Source of the DNA: Streptomyces sp. NBC_00775
GTDB taxonomy: Bacteria; Actinomycetota; Actinomycetes; Streptomycetales; Streptomycetaceae
Length of the DNA stretch: 64,000 nucleotides
Direction of reading: 5' to 3'
NCBI RefSeq assembly: GCF_036347135.1
Contig: NZ_CP108938.1
Coordinates: forward strand, 3,596,001 to 3,660,000
In this document: positions 43,180 through 52,529 of the stretch, in pieces
Layout of the letters: each line of letters begins with the position of its first letter
Position numbering within the stretch: the first letter of the stretch is position 1
Notes under the pieces: generated by a model
Databases searched by the model: none
What the model saw: only the letters and a program-made list of their open reading frames with translations
What the model was told of the DNA's origin: nothing
Position numbers and translations under genes: made by a program

Positions 43180-43503
43180 TCAGGCTGGATCACTCCAGGG
43201 TTCAGGCCCACGGAAGGCCCACATCGTGTGGTGCTGCTTCGTCTGCTTCAGGGATCCGGCACCGGCTGCCGCAAAGGCATAGGCGTGCGCCTCTGCCCCT
43301 ACTGCCGCTTCCAGTGCCTGGGTCGGTCGCTCATTGCGCTCACGGATGGGAAGACCCGAGAGAGACACGGAGGACGCCGGCCGGACGGCGGGAATGCCGG
43401 ACAGACCGGTGCCCAGGTTCGAGACGCCGAGCAGGCACGTGGAGACGACAGAGCGATCGGTCATTTTGACGGTGCTGATGGAGCTGGTGTTGATGCTGAT
43501 CAC
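43180..43503 (-). CDS. putative leader ORF of wblC
   Basis: GTG 43503 with AGGAGG 8 nt upstream opens a 107-codon frame: MISINTSSISTVKMTDRSVV at the start and KQTKQHHTMWAFRGPEPW near the end. Its TGA lies inside a small hairpin (CCTGAT-TCTCG-ATCAGG, 43168-43184) directly before the attenuator-like hairpin. The product resembles no family I know; the ribosome-binding site and placement suggest a regulatory leader whose translation state sets downstream folding. Mycobacterial whiB7 leader ORFs are shorter. Confidence 0.55.
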   Translation of the reverse strand: MISINTSSISTVKMTDRSVVSTCLLGVSNLGTGLSGIPAVRPASSVSLSGLPIRERNERPTQALEAAVGAEAHAYAFAAAGAGSLKQTKQHHTMWAFRGPEPWSDPA

Positions 43504-43613
43504 TGGAATCGCCTCCTCTCGGCGTCTATGGGGACCGGGGTGAACCGGTCCGACGGTTATTAAGTACAGCACGGAACCAGGGCCTTGGAGAAGGCCGCCG
43601 TTTCCGTGTTAAG

Positions 43614-43653
43614 AACCTATGGGGATTGCTGGGGCATGCGCAAACTATTTTTT
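43614..43653 (-). promoter_or_regulatory. wblC promoter with WblC-type AT tract
   Basis: On the minus strand AAAAAATAGT (43644-43653) lies directly before TTGCGC (43638-43643), 18-nt spacer, TAGGTT (43614-43619). WhiB7-dependent promoters have an AT-rich tract just upstream of the -35, so this fits autoregulation. Transcription would begin near 43607, giving a leader of about 600 nt. Confidence 0.75.
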
Positions 43654-43666
43654 CGACGAGTTTGTA

Positions 43667-45862
43667 TCAGTCACCTTCGTCGTCTCCTCCAAGCTCTTGA
43701 CCTGCACAGATGGCCAGAACGTCGGCTCCGAAGCGGTTGAGCTTGCGCACGCCGACCCCGGGGATCCGCGCGAGCTCACCCTCGTCGTCGGGCACGGTCT
43801 CGGCGATCGCCATCAGTGTCTTGTCGGTGAAGACGCAGAACGCGGGCTGCCCGCTGCGCTGCGCCTGCACCGCCCGCCACTCACGCAACCGCTCGTAGAG
43901 ACCCTCGTCCATGTCGGAGGGGCAGTCCTCACAGCGCATCAGTTTCATCTCGCCGGCGTCGGTGAGGGTACGACCGCAGACCCGGCAGCGGGCCGGAGTC
44001 CGACTCGTGCGCCGTACCGCCGTGCCACCGCTGCTTCCGACACCGCGCTCGACGCCTCCCGTACCGCCGCCGCTGCTCCGTCCCGCGGTGGCGACGGAGC
44101 CCGGGCGCAGCCCGTCGAGGAAGCGGCTGGGCCGGCGGTTGGCTCTGCCACCGGGTGAGCGGGACAGCGCCCAGGAGACGAAGAGGTGCTCTCTGGCCCG
44201 GGTGACACCGACGTACAGGAGGCGGCGCTCCTCCTCGATCTGTTCGTCGGTCTTTGCGTAGGTGATCGGCATCATGCCCTCGGCGACACCGACCAGGAAG
44301 ACGACGTCCCACTCCAGTCCCTTGGCGGAGTGGAGGGAGGCGAGGGTGACGCCCTGCACGGTCGGAGCGTGCTGGGCACTGGCCCGCTCGTCGAGCTCTG
44401 CGACCAGGTCGCTGAGGGTGGCGCCCGCCTTGGCGGCGGCGAAGTCCTGCGCGAGGGACACGAGGGCGGCCAGCGACTCCCAGCGCTCTCGGACCGCGCC
44501 GGAGCCTGCGGGGGGCTGGCTGGTCCACCCTTCGCCGGACAGCACGGCACGGACCTGTGAGGGCAGGTCGACGGCGTCGTCGAGCAGCGAGTCGTTGCCC
44601 CCGAAGCGGGCGGCGGCGCGCAGGGCGGCGCCCGCCTTGCGCACCTCAGGGCGGTCGAAGAACCGCTCGGCGCCGCGCAGCTGGTAGGGCACTCCCGCGT
44701 CGGCGAGGGCCTGTTCGTAGATCTCGGACTGGGAGTTCGTACGGAAGAGGATCGCGATCTCGCCCGCGGGGACGCCGGAGGCGATGAGGTCACGGATGCG
44801 GCGGGCGGCGCCCTCGGCCTCGGCGGGCTCGTCCGTGTACTCGGCGTAGACGGGCTCGGGGCCCGGGGCGCGCTGGGAGATCAGCTCCAGGCGGTGCTCG
44901 GCGGCGCGGCCGCGGGCCTGGGCGAGCAGGCCGTTGGCGAGGTGGACGACCTGGGGCGAGGAGCGGTAGTCGCGGACGAGCTTGACGACTGTGGCTCCGG
45001 GGTGGCGGATGCGGAAGTCGAGAAGGTGGTCGGGAGTTGCACCGGTGAACGAATAGATCGTCTGGCTGGCGTCACCGACGACGCAGAGGCTGTCGCGCTC
45101 GCCGAGCCACAGTTCCAGGAGTCGCTGCTGGAGCGGGCTGACGTCCTGGTACTCGTCGACCACGAAGTGCTGGTACTGGGAGCGGACCTGCTCCGCGATG
45201 TCGTGACGGTCCTGGAGGATCGCGACCGTCAGCAGCAGGACGTCCTCGAAGTCGATGACCGCTCGGTCGCGCTTGAGGTCCTCGTACGTCCCGTACAGCT
45301 GGGCGATCTCGGCCGGGGCGCGGGGGACTTCGCGGCCGGCCTTGGCGGCGGCGGCCGCGTAGTCGGCGGGGATGGTCTGGGTGACCTTGGACCACTCGAT
45401 CTCCGCCGTGACGTCCCGCAGTTCCCCCCGGTCGAGGCGGATGCGGCAGGCGGCCGCCGCGTCGGCGACGAGCTGGATCTTGCGGTCGACGAGCCGGGGC
45501 AGGCTGCCACCGACTGCTTTCGGCCAGAAGTACTGGAGCTGGCGCAGCGCGGCGGAGTGGAAGGTGCGGGCCTGGACGCCGCCGGCGCCGAGCTGGCGGA
45601 GGCGGCCTCGCATCTCGCCCGCGGCACGGTTGGTGAAGGTGACGGCCAGCACACTGGAGGGCTGCAGGATCCCGGCGCGCACCCCGTAGGCGATGCGGTG
45701 GGTGATCGCCCGCGTCTTGCCCGTACCGGCGCCGGCCAGCACGCACACCGGACCGTGCAGGGCGGTGGCGACCTCGCGCTGCTCTGGGTCGAGCCCGTCG
45801 AGCACCGCGTCGGCCGTGTCCGGAACCTGCGGGAAGAGGGTGGAGTGCGTTGCTGCTGTCAC
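43667..45862 (-). CDS. uvrD2: UvrD2, SF1A helicase with HRDC domain
   Basis: 731 aa. Walker A GAGTGKT (44-50), motif Ic TFTNRAAGEMRGR, Walker B VVDEYQDVSPLQ, motif III GDASQTIYSF, motif IV region VRDYRSS and motif VI YVGVTRARE. The C-terminus has a zinc-type pair CRVCG...CEDC and an HRDC domain (LREWRAVQAQRSGQPAFCVFTD). It is a 3'-5' DNA repair helicase, essential in mycobacteria. GTG 45862 fits the family start MTAATHSTLFPQ. It diverges from the mycoredoxin gene and is followed by the wblC promoter. Confidence 0.96.
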   Translation of the reverse strand: MTAATHSTLFPQVPDTADAVLDGLDPEQREVATALHGPVCVLAGAGTGKTRAITHRIAYGVRAGILQPSSVLAVTFTNRAAGEMRGRLRQLGAGGVQARTFHSAALRQLQYFWPKAVGGSLPRLVDRKIQLVADAAAACRIRLDRGELRDVTAEIEWSKVTQTIPADYAAAAAKAGREVPRAPAEIAQLYGTYEDLKRDRAVIDFEDVLLLTVAILQDRHDIAEQVRSQYQHFVVDEYQDVSPLQQRLLELWLGERDSLCVVGDASQTIYSFTGATPDHLLDFRIRHPGATVVKLVRDYRSSPQVVHLANGLLAQARGRAAEHRLELISQRAPGPEPVYAEYTDEPAEAEGAARRIRDLIASGVPAGEIAILFRTNSQSEIYEQALADAGVPYQLRGAERFFDRPEVRKAGAALRAAARFGGNDSLLDDAVDLPSQVRAVLSGEGWTSQPPAGSGAVRERWESLAALVSLAQDFAAAKAGATLSDLVAELDERASAQHAPTVQGVTLASLHSAKGLEWDVVFLVGVAEGMMPITYAKTDEQIEEERRLLYVGVTRAREHLFVSWALSRSPGGRANRRPSRFLDGLRPGSVATAGRSSGGGTGGVERGVGSSGGTAVRRTSRTPARCRVCGRTLTDAGEMKLMRCEDCPSDMDEGLYERLREWRAVQAQRSGQPAFCVFTDKTLMAIAETVPDDEGELARIPGVGVRKLNRFGADVLAICAGQELGGDDEGD

Positions 45863-45901
45863 CCCGCCATGCTGCCAGGTCGCCGGAGACGGATGAGCCG
45901 G

Positions 45902-45910
45902 TTGTCCACA
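45902..45910 (+). promoter_or_regulatory. isolated DnaA-box sequence upstream of uvrD2
   Basis: TTGTCCACA, the Streptomyces DnaA-box consensus, 40 bp upstream of the uvrD2 start in the divergent gap shared with the mycoredoxin gene. Confidence 0.5.
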
Positions 45911-45981
45911 GGGAGGCCCTCGCAGTCGTACTAATGCGGCAGGCATCACGTCCTGCGGGACAGCTCCGGATACCCCCTACG

Positions 45982-46007
45982 GGAATGGGGGCCAGGTCAC
46001 ATACGTT
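45982..46007 (+). promoter_or_regulatory. SigR-type promoter of the mycoredoxin gene
   Basis: GGAAT (45982-45986), exactly 18 nt, then GTT (46005-46007). The predicted transcript start near 46014 leaves a 43-nt leader before ATG 46057. This is the same perfect consensus as upstream of sigR. Confidence 0.9.
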
Positions 46008-46056
46008 CCACTGGCAGCGACCACGCACCCCGAAGCCGTGAAGGAGCGCAAACGAC

Positions 46057-46299
46057 ATGCAGGGCACTGTGACGATGTACAGCACCACGTGGTGCGGCTA
46101 CTGCCGTCGGCTGAAGAGCCAGATGGACCGCGAGGGCATCACGTACAACGAGATCAACATCGAGCAGGACCCGCAGTCCGCGGCGTTCGTGGAGAAGGCG
46201 AACGGCGGAAACCAGACGGTTCCCACCGTTCTCTTCCCGGACGGTTCGACGCTCACGAACCCTTCGCTGGCTCAGGTGAAGCAGAAGATCGGCGTCTGA
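46057..46299 (+). CDS. mrx1: mycoredoxin (glutaredoxin-like, mycothiol-dependent)
   Basis: 80 aa thioredoxin fold. Active site CGYC at residues 13-16 (TTWCGYC), cis-Pro in TVPTVLF. Mycoredoxins reduce protein-mycothiol mixed disulfides. Control by SigR is supported by the perfect consensus promoter 50 bp upstream and by the sigR-rsrA operon in the same window. AAGGAG precedes the ATG. The gene converges on nudC with a 6-bp gap and no visible terminator. Confidence 0.94.
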   Translation: MQGTVTMYSTTWCGYCRRLKSQMDREGITYNEINIEQDPQSAAFVEKANGGNQTVPTVLFPDGSTLTNPSLAQVKQKIGV

Positions 46300-46305
46300 C
46301 GGACG

Positions 46306-47250
46306 TCAGGCCACTGCCCGCGTCGGCAGGGGCTTGCCGTACCAGAGCTCGATGAGGCGGGCCGCGATCGAGATTCCGTAGGGAGGCAGGACCTCCCCGG
46401 ACTCGAAGGCGGCCCGCAGGTCTTCTCGGGAGAACCAGCGGGCCTCGTGGATTTCCTCGCCGTCGACGTTGATCTCGGACGAGGTCGCTCGGGCCATGAA
46501 GCCCAGCATGAGGCTGGAGGGGAAGGGCCACGGCTGGCTGGCCACGTACTCGACCTCGCCGACCGTGACGCCCGCCTCCTCGAAGACCTCGCGGCGCACG
46601 GACTGCTCGATGGACTCGCCGGGCTCGACAAAGCCCGCGAGCGTGGAGAAGCGGCCTTCGGGCCAGTGCACCTGGCGGCCGAGCAGGATGCGGTCCTCGT
46701 CGTCCGTGACCGCCATGATCACGGCCGGGTCGGTGCGCGGGTAGTGCTCGGCGCCGCAGGCGGGGCAGCGGCGGATGTGCCCGGCGGCCGCGATGACCGT
46801 GCGCTCGCCGCAGCGCGAGCAGAAGCGGTGCAGTCGCTGCCAGTTCTCCAGGGCGACCGCGTGCACCATCAGGCCCGCGTCACGGGGAGACAGCAGCAGT
46901 CCGGCCTCGCGCAGACCCGCCGGGCGTGCGGACTGGTCGATACGGCCGGGAAGCGCGTCCTTCTGGAGTGCGAAATAGCTCACACCGTCGTCGTCCGTGC
47001 CCAGGAAGTAGCGGTGCGCCTCGGTGAGCGGGGCCTCGAAGGAGGGGGTCATCACGAGTTCGGTGGTGCCGTCCGCCGTCTCGTCGAGGAGCACCTGACC
47101 GCCGGAGACCACGAAGACACGGGTCGTGGGGTGGCTCCAGGCCGCCGCGAGCCAGGCCTCGTCGAGCCGGTGGTGGGCGGCCCGGTCGATGCCGCTCGGG
47201 GCGGTGAGCGAGATGGGACGTTCGGCGGTGCGGTCGGTCCAGGTGGTCAC
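46306..47250 (-). CDS. nudC: NADH pyrophosphatase NudC
   Basis: 314 aa. Zinc site C144-x2-C147 and C162-x2-C165 (CSRCGE...CPACG), Nudix box GFVEPGESIEQSVRREVFEEAGV (206-228 within two segments), and the NudC-specific SQPWPFP at 238-244. It cleaves NADH to NMNH and AMP and can remove NAD caps from RNA. GTG 47250 has GGAAG 5 nt upstream. It converges on the mycoredoxin gene and lies downstream of the dipeptidase gene. Confidence 0.95.
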   Translation of the reverse strand: MTTWTDRTAERPISLTAPSGIDRAAHHRLDEAWLAAAWSHPTTRVFVVSGGQVLLDETADGTTELVMTPSFEAPLTEAHRYFLGTDDDGVSYFALQKDALPGRIDQSARPAGLREAGLLLSPRDAGLMVHAVALENWQRLHRFCSRCGERTVIAAAGHIRRCPACGAEHYPRTDPAVIMAVTDDEDRILLGRQVHWPEGRFSTLAGFVEPGESIEQSVRREVFEEAGVTVGEVEYVASQPWPFPSSLMLGFMARATSSEINVDGEEIHEARWFSREDLRAAFESGEVLPPYGISIAARLIELWYGKPLPTRAVA

Positions 47251-47357
47251 GGGTGCTTCCAACTCCCCCGGTGGAACGGTTATTTCGGCGGGCGGTTCAG
47301 CAGGACGTACGGCAGGGCGGGTGCGCGGGGCGCTCTTCAGGGCGTGAATCGGCTTCT

Positions 47358-48770
47358 TCAGTGTGCCTCGCGCCAGTTCTCGGCCAGATCGCCCCACAGG
47401 TAGGCGGTGGTTTCGACGCCCTTCATGAGGAGATCGAGTTCGACCTTCTCGTTGGGGGCGTGCCAGCCGTCGGAGGGAACGGAGATGCCGAGGAAGAGCA
47501 CCGGGGCGCCGAGGACTTCCTGGAGGTCGGCGGCGGGTCCCGAGCCGCCCTCGCGGGTGAAGCGGATCGGCTGCTCGAAGGCGCGGCTCATGGCGCGCGC
47601 GACGGACTGCAGGGCCGGGTGGTCCAGGGGTGTGAGACACGGGCGCGTGGCCGCTCCGAACGTGATCTCGTGCCGGATCCCCGCGGGCAGCTGCTCGGTG
47701 ACCCAGGCGCGTACGGCCTTCTCGATGTGGTCCGGATCCTGGCCGGCGACCAGCCGGAAGGAGAGCTTCACCATGGCCGAGGACGGGATGATGGTCTTGC
47801 TGCCGGGGCCCTGGTAGCCGCCGCCGATGCCGTTGACCTCGGCGGTCGGACGGGCCCAGATGCGCTCCAGGGTGGTGTGTCCGGCCTCTCCGTGGGTGGC
47901 CGTCGACTTGGCCGTGCGCAGCCACCGCTCCTCGTCGAAGGGCAGCTCGGCGAAGAGCTCGCGCTCCCGGTCGGTGAGTTCGGTGATGCCTTCGTAGAAG
48001 CCGGGTACGGCCACGCGCGCGTGCTCGTCGTGCAGCGCGGCGACCAGGCGGGCGGCGGCGGTCGCCGGGTTGGGCACGGCGCCGCCGAAGGAGCCGGAGT
48101 GGATGTCCTGCTCGGGGCCGTGCAGCTCGATCTCGCACTCGGCGAGGCCGCGCATGCCGGTGCACACCGTGGGGGTGTCCTCGGACCACATGCCGGTGTC
48201 GGAGACGATCACGGCGTCGGCGGCGAGCCGCTGCGCCCGCTCTTCTACGAGGTCACGGAAGTGCGGCGAGCCGGACTCCTCCTCGCCCTCGATCAGCAGC
48301 TTGAGGTGTACGGCCGGGGCGGTGCGCCCGGTGGCGGCGAGGTGGGCGCGGACCCCGAGTGTGTGAAAGAACACCTGGCCCTTGTCGTCGGCGGCCCCGC
48401 GCGCGTGGAGGCGGTTTCCGCGGATCACCGGCTCGAAGGGCTCGGTGTCCCAGCCGTCCTCGAGGGCGGCGGGCTGCACGTCGTGGTGCCCGTAGACAAG
48501 GACCGTCGGGGCTTCCGGGTCGTCGGAGGGCCACTCGGCGAAGACGGTCGGCGCGCCCGCGGTCGCCCAGACCTCCGTGGTCGGGAAACCGGTCTCCCGG
48601 AGCTTGGCGGCAAGCCAGTCGGCGCTGCGCGCCACGTCCGCGGCGTGGTCGGGCTGGGCCGACACCGAAGGGATGCGCAGCCACTCCGCGAGGTCGTCGA
48701 GGAAGGCCGTGCGGTGGTTCTGGATGTACGTGCGGACGGTGCTGACGGCGTTGTCAACGGGCTTGCTCAT
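47358..48770 (-). CDS. M20-family dipeptidase
   Basis: 470 aa. Metal-binding motifs of the di-zinc M20 family: YGHHDVQP (93-100), GAADDKGQ (125-132) and the catalytic EGEEESGS (161-168). Overall order matches the Dug1/CNDP-like dipeptidases. ATG 48770 begins MSKPVDNAVSTVRTYI; the upstream helicase gene ends 10 bp before it, so they may share an mRNA. Peptide substrate unknown; Cys-Gly cleavage in thiol turnover is one possibility for this group. Confidence 0.92.
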   Translation of the reverse strand: MSKPVDNAVSTVRTYIQNHRTAFLDDLAEWLRIPSVSAQPDHAADVARSADWLAAKLRETGFPTTEVWATAGAPTVFAEWPSDDPEAPTVLVYGHHDVQPAALEDGWDTEPFEPVIRGNRLHARGAADDKGQVFFHTLGVRAHLAATGRTAPAVHLKLLIEGEEESGSPHFRDLVEERAQRLAADAVIVSDTGMWSEDTPTVCTGMRGLAECEIELHGPEQDIHSGSFGGAVPNPATAAARLVAALHDEHARVAVPGFYEGITELTDRERELFAELPFDEERWLRTAKSTATHGEAGHTTLERIWARPTAEVNGIGGGYQGPGSKTIIPSSAMVKLSFRLVAGQDPDHIEKAVRAWVTEQLPAGIRHEITFGAATRPCLTPLDHPALQSVARAMSRAFEQPIRFTREGGSGPAADLQEVLGAPVLFLGISVPSDGWHAPNEKVELDLLMKGVETTAYLWGDLAENWREAH

Positions 48771-48780
48771 GCTTATGAGC

Positions 48781-51700
48781 CTATCCGCCCACAGAGGCGT
48801 GTTCGTCCGGCGGTTCCCCCGGAGCCTGTTCCTGGGGGCCCGCTGGGTCTTCGATGAGCAGCCTCTCCAGTGCGGCACGGTCCGGGAGGTCGTGCGGTCG
48901 CACGACCTCGCCGCTGCGGACGTACAGGAACGCCGCCTTGACGGACTCCAGGGGCACACCTTGCTGCTCGGCCCAGGCGAGGCGGTAGAGCGCGAGCTGG
49001 AGGGGGTCGGCGGTGCGTCCGCGGCTGGTCTTCCAGTCGACGATCTCGTACGTCGTCCCGTCGCCCTCGCCTTCCCTGTAGACGGCGTCGATACGGCCGC
49101 GTACGACGCGTCCGGCTATGGCGAGCTGGAAGGGCGTCTCGACGCGGTGGGGAGTGCGGTGCGCGTACGGAGTGCGTTCGAAGGCGTCCTTGAGGGTCTC
49201 CAGGTCGCGCTCGTCGGCGATCTCGGCCTCGCTGCCGGGCAGCTCCTCCGGCTCCAGCATGGGCAGCCGCAGCTCTTCGAAGCGCGACTCCACCCAGGCG
49301 TGGAAGCGGGTGCCCTGGCGCGCGGCGGGCTGCGGGGGGCGCGGCATGGGGCGTGCCAGCTCCTGCGCGAAGCCCTCCGGGTCGGCTGCCAGGCGCAGCA
49401 CCTGTGACGCGGTGAGCGAAGACGGCAGGGGTACGTCCGTGACGCTCGCGCGGGCGCGCAGGAGCTCTCCGGTCAGGGCGTCCAGATCGCGGTCCCAGGA
49501 GGCGAGGGTGCGGGCTTCTTCCGGGGTGAGGTCCGCTTCGGCGGGGTGCCGACGTGCGTGCGGGATCGTCGGCCCCGGCAGGTCGCCGTCCGGCTCTCCG
49601 GCGAGCGGCACGCGCGCGTGCTGCACCGGTACGGGGCGCGTCGGCCGGGCCGTGGTCCACGCGTCCCAGTCGGAAGAGTCGTCGTCGGGGAAGTCCGACG
49701 ACTCGGCGTGGTCCGGGAAACCGTCCTCTCCGTCTGGGAAACCGTCCTCGTCGTAGGGCGGTTCGTCGTCCTCCGGGGGAGGTGGCCATTCCGGGTCGTC
49801 GAAGGAGGCCGGGTCGTGGGTGGCCCCGGCTCGGCCCCTCTCCGCCCCGGAGTGGGCCTCCTCGCGCGACGCCACCCGCTCCAGGTGCGCGAGTACGGTC
49901 TCCGCGGCCGCGCGGCGGCGGGCGAGTGCCGCGTCGTCGAGCGGGAGCGGCCACGCGTGGTCGGCGGCTGCCTCGCGCAGGGCGGGGTTCTCCTCGTCCT
50001 CCGCGGGTTCGTCCGCCCAGACCTCGATCTCGCCGTGTCCCGCCGCGCAGTGCTCGTACAGGGCGTGCAGGAAGTCCGAGGGGCCGCGCAGCCGCTTCTG
50101 GGAGGGGCCCCACCAGTGGCCGGAGCCGAGCAGCAGCGAGCGGGGGCGGGTGAAGGTGACATAGCCGAGACGGAGTTCCTCGGTGTGCTGGTGGTCCTTC
50201 ATGGCCTCGTGGAAGGCCTTGATCCCCTTGGCGTCCCAGGCGTCGATGTCGGGAAGTGTGTCGGCGTCGCCGCGCAGCTCGTGCGGCAGGACCTTGCCCT
50301 GGGCGGTCCATTTCTCGCGGCCCTGGCTGCTGGGGAAGGTGCCGTTGACGAGGCCGGGGGCCGCGACGACGTCCCACTCCAGGCCCTTGGACTTGTGCGC
50401 CGTCAGGACCTTGACAGTGTTCTCGCCGCCGGGCAGGGCGTTGTCGAGGCCCTTCTCGTACTGTGCGGCGGTGCGCAGGAAGCCGAGGAAGGCGAGCAGG
50501 GTCGCCTCGCCGTCGCCCGCGGCGAAGGAGGCGGCGATGTCCAGGAAGTTCGACAGGGTCTCGCGTCGGCGGGCGGCCAGGGCGTGCGGGGACGCGGACA
50601 GCTCGACCTCCAGGCCCGTGACGGCGAGCACCCGGTGCAGGACGTCCATCAGGGGGTCGGCGAGCGAGCGGCGCAGGTCACGCAGCTCGGCGGCGAGCCG
50701 CGCGAACCGCACCCGTGCGTCCGGCGAGAAGGGCAGCCCGTCGTCGTCCCCTTCGGCCTCGATGGGCAGCTCCAGAAACGTGTCGAGGGCGTCCGCGAGC
50801 GATATCACCTCGGCCGGGTCGACCCCCTCGACGGCTGCGGCGAGCCGGCGGTCCGGGTCGTCGTCGGCCCCCACGCGCGCGTGCGACACGAGAAGTCGGG
50901 CACGCCGTCCCAGGAGGGCGAGGTCGCGCGGGCCGATCCGCCAGCGCGGGCCGGTGAGCAGGCGGACGAGGGAGGCGTTGGCGCCGGGGTCCTGGAGGAC
51001 CTCGCAGACGGCGACGAGGTCGGCGACCTCGGGGAGGTGCAGCAGCCCGGAGAGGCCCACCACCTCGACGGGGATGTCGCGGGCGACGAGCGCGCCCTGG
51101 ATCTCGGCGAAGTCGGTGGCCGTACGGCACAGGACCGCGATCTCGCCGGGCGCCTTTCCGGTGCGTACGAGATGGGCGATGGAGTCGGCGAGCCAGTCGA
51201 TCTCCTCGGCGTGGGTGCGCAGCAGCGCGCAGCGGACCAGTCCGTCGCGCTCGGCCCCGGGGGCCGGGCGGAGGGCCTCCACGCCCGCGTGCATGGCGCG
51301 CAGGGGCTCCGCGAGGTCGTTGGCGAGGTCGAGGAGGCGGCCGCCACTGCGACGGTTCTCACTGAGCGCCTGGCGGCTCGCGAGGCGGCCGTCGGGGTGC
51401 GCGAAGTGCTCGGGGAAGTCGTCGAGGTTGGCGACGGAAGCGCCGCGCCAGCCGTAGATGGCCTGGCAGGGGTCGCCGACCGCGGTCACGGGATGGCCGG
51501 TGCCGCCGCCGAAGAGTCCGGCGAGCAGGACGCGTTGGGCGACCGAAGTGTCCTGGTACTCGTCCAGCAGGACCACGCGGAACTCGTCGCGCAGGATCTC
51601 TCCGACTTCGGGGCGGGTGCGGGCCAGGGTGGCCGAGAGGGCGATCTGGTCGCCGAAATCGAGGAGGTCGCGCTCGCGCTTGGCCGCCCGGTAGCGGCCC

Positions 51701-52374
51701 ACCAGCTCGGCGAGCTCGCGCCGGGCCGCGGCGGCCTCGGGGACCTTGCGCAGATCGGCGTTGGTGAGTCTGGCGCCCTCCAGGGAGCGCAGTAGCTCGG
51801 CGTCGTAGGCGCGCAGGTCCTCGGGGCGTACGAGGTGTTCGGCGAGTTCGGAGTCGAGGGTGAGGAGGTCGCCGACCAGGTCGGGGAAGGAGCGGGTCAG
51901 TGCCGGGTACGGTCCCGGGGCTTCGCGCAGCACGCGTGCGGCGAGCTGGTAGCGGGTGGCGTCGGCGAGCAGACGGGACGTCGGTTCGAGTCCGATGCGC
52001 AGCCCGTGGTCGGTCAGCAGCCGGCCCGCGAAGGCGTGGTACGTGGAGATGACGGGCTCGCCCGGCGGGTTGTCGGGGTCGATCACGTCCGGGTCGGTGA
52101 CGCCCGCCTTGATGAGCGCCTTGCGGACGCGCTCGGCGAGTTCGCCGGCCGCCTTGTTGGTGAACGTCAGGCCGAGGACCTGCTCGGGGGCGACCTGTCC
52201 GGTGCCGACCAGCCACACCACGCGTGCCGCCATCACCGTGGTCTTGCCCGAACCGGCTCCGGCCACGATCACCTGCGGGGCGGGCGGTGCGGTGATGCAG
52301 GCCGTCTGCTCCGGGGTGAACGGGATGCCGAGGAGCTCCTTGAGCTGCTCGGGATCGGTGATACGGGCGGGCAC
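48781..52374 (-). CDS. AdnB-like helicase-nuclease
   Basis: 1197 aa UvrD-like helicase with C-terminal RecB-type nuclease. Walker A GAGSGKT (39-45), LTFTNKAAGELAER, LLDEYQDTS, GDPCQAIYGWRG, ENRRSGG and YVTFTRPRS cover the SF1A motifs. An acidic, poorly conserved stretch (PPPEDDEPPYDEDGFPDG) precedes the nuclease: TRFHAWVESRFEEL, GRIDAVYREG, VDWKTSRG near 1110. In mycobacteria AdnAB resects double-strand breaks; the pair order here matches Rv3202c-Rv3201c. GTG 52374 fits the family start MxARITDPEQL; ATG 52416 is an alternative. Confidence 0.92.
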   Translation of the reverse strand: MPARITDPEQLKELLGIPFTPEQTACITAPPAPQVIVAGAGSGKTTVMAARVVWLVGTGQVAPEQVLGLTFTNKAAGELAERVRKALIKAGVTDPDVIDPDNPPGEPVISTYHAFAGRLLTDHGLRIGLEPTSRLLADATRYQLAARVLREAPGPYPALTRSFPDLVGDLLTLDSELAEHLVRPEDLRAYDAELLRSLEGARLTNADLRKVPEAAAARRELAELVGRYRAAKRERDLLDFGDQIALSATLARTRPEVGEILRDEFRVVLLDEYQDTSVAQRVLLAGLFGGGTGHPVTAVGDPCQAIYGWRGASVANLDDFPEHFAHPDGRLASRQALSENRRSGGRLLDLANDLAEPLRAMHAGVEALRPAPGAERDGLVRCALLRTHAEEIDWLADSIAHLVRTGKAPGEIAVLCRTATDFAEIQGALVARDIPVEVVGLSGLLHLPEVADLVAVCEVLQDPGANASLVRLLTGPRWRIGPRDLALLGRRARLLVSHARVGADDDPDRRLAAAVEGVDPAEVISLADALDTFLELPIEAEGDDDGLPFSPDARVRFARLAAELRDLRRSLADPLMDVLHRVLAVTGLEVELSASPHALAARRRETLSNFLDIAASFAAGDGEATLLAFLGFLRTAAQYEKGLDNALPGGENTVKVLTAHKSKGLEWDVVAAPGLVNGTFPSSQGREKWTAQGKVLPHELRGDADTLPDIDAWDAKGIKAFHEAMKDHQHTEELRLGYVTFTRPRSLLLGSGHWWGPSQKRLRGPSDFLHALYEHCAAGHGEIEVWADEPAEDEENPALREAAADHAWPLPLDDAALARRRAAAETVLAHLERVASREEAHSGAERGRAGATHDPASFDDPEWPPPPEDDEPPYDEDGFPDGEDGFPDHAESSDFPDDDSSDWDAWTTARPTRPVPVQHARVPLAGEPDGDLPGPTIPHARRHPAEADLTPEEARTLASWDRDLDALTGELLRARASVTDVPLPSSLTASQVLRLAADPEGFAQELARPMPRPPQPAARQGTRFHAWVESRFEELRLPMLEPEELPGSEAEIADERDLETLKDAFERTPYAHRTPHRVETPFQLAIAGRVVRGRIDAVYREGEGDGTTYEIVDWKTSRGRTADPLQLALYRLAWAEQQGVPLESVKAAFLYVRSGEVVRPHDLPDRAALERLLIEDPAGPQEQAPGEPPDEHASVGG

Positions 52375-52529
52375 GTCAGAGAGGCTAGCCGCGCCCACTG
52401 ACAGCGGGGGCCACATCGGCCACCGGGGCGAAAGAACCGCTGGTCAGCACACGTGGTGCCGTACATCACTCGTCTCCGTGGAGTCCCCTGGGGACACCTC
52501 GCCCGGCGGCCGGCGCCCTTCGGGACCCG

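Noticed and set aside
45902..45910. Replication origin based on DnaA boxes
   Set aside because: Only single, widely spaced boxes; no dnaA, dnaN or parAB and no box cluster nearby.
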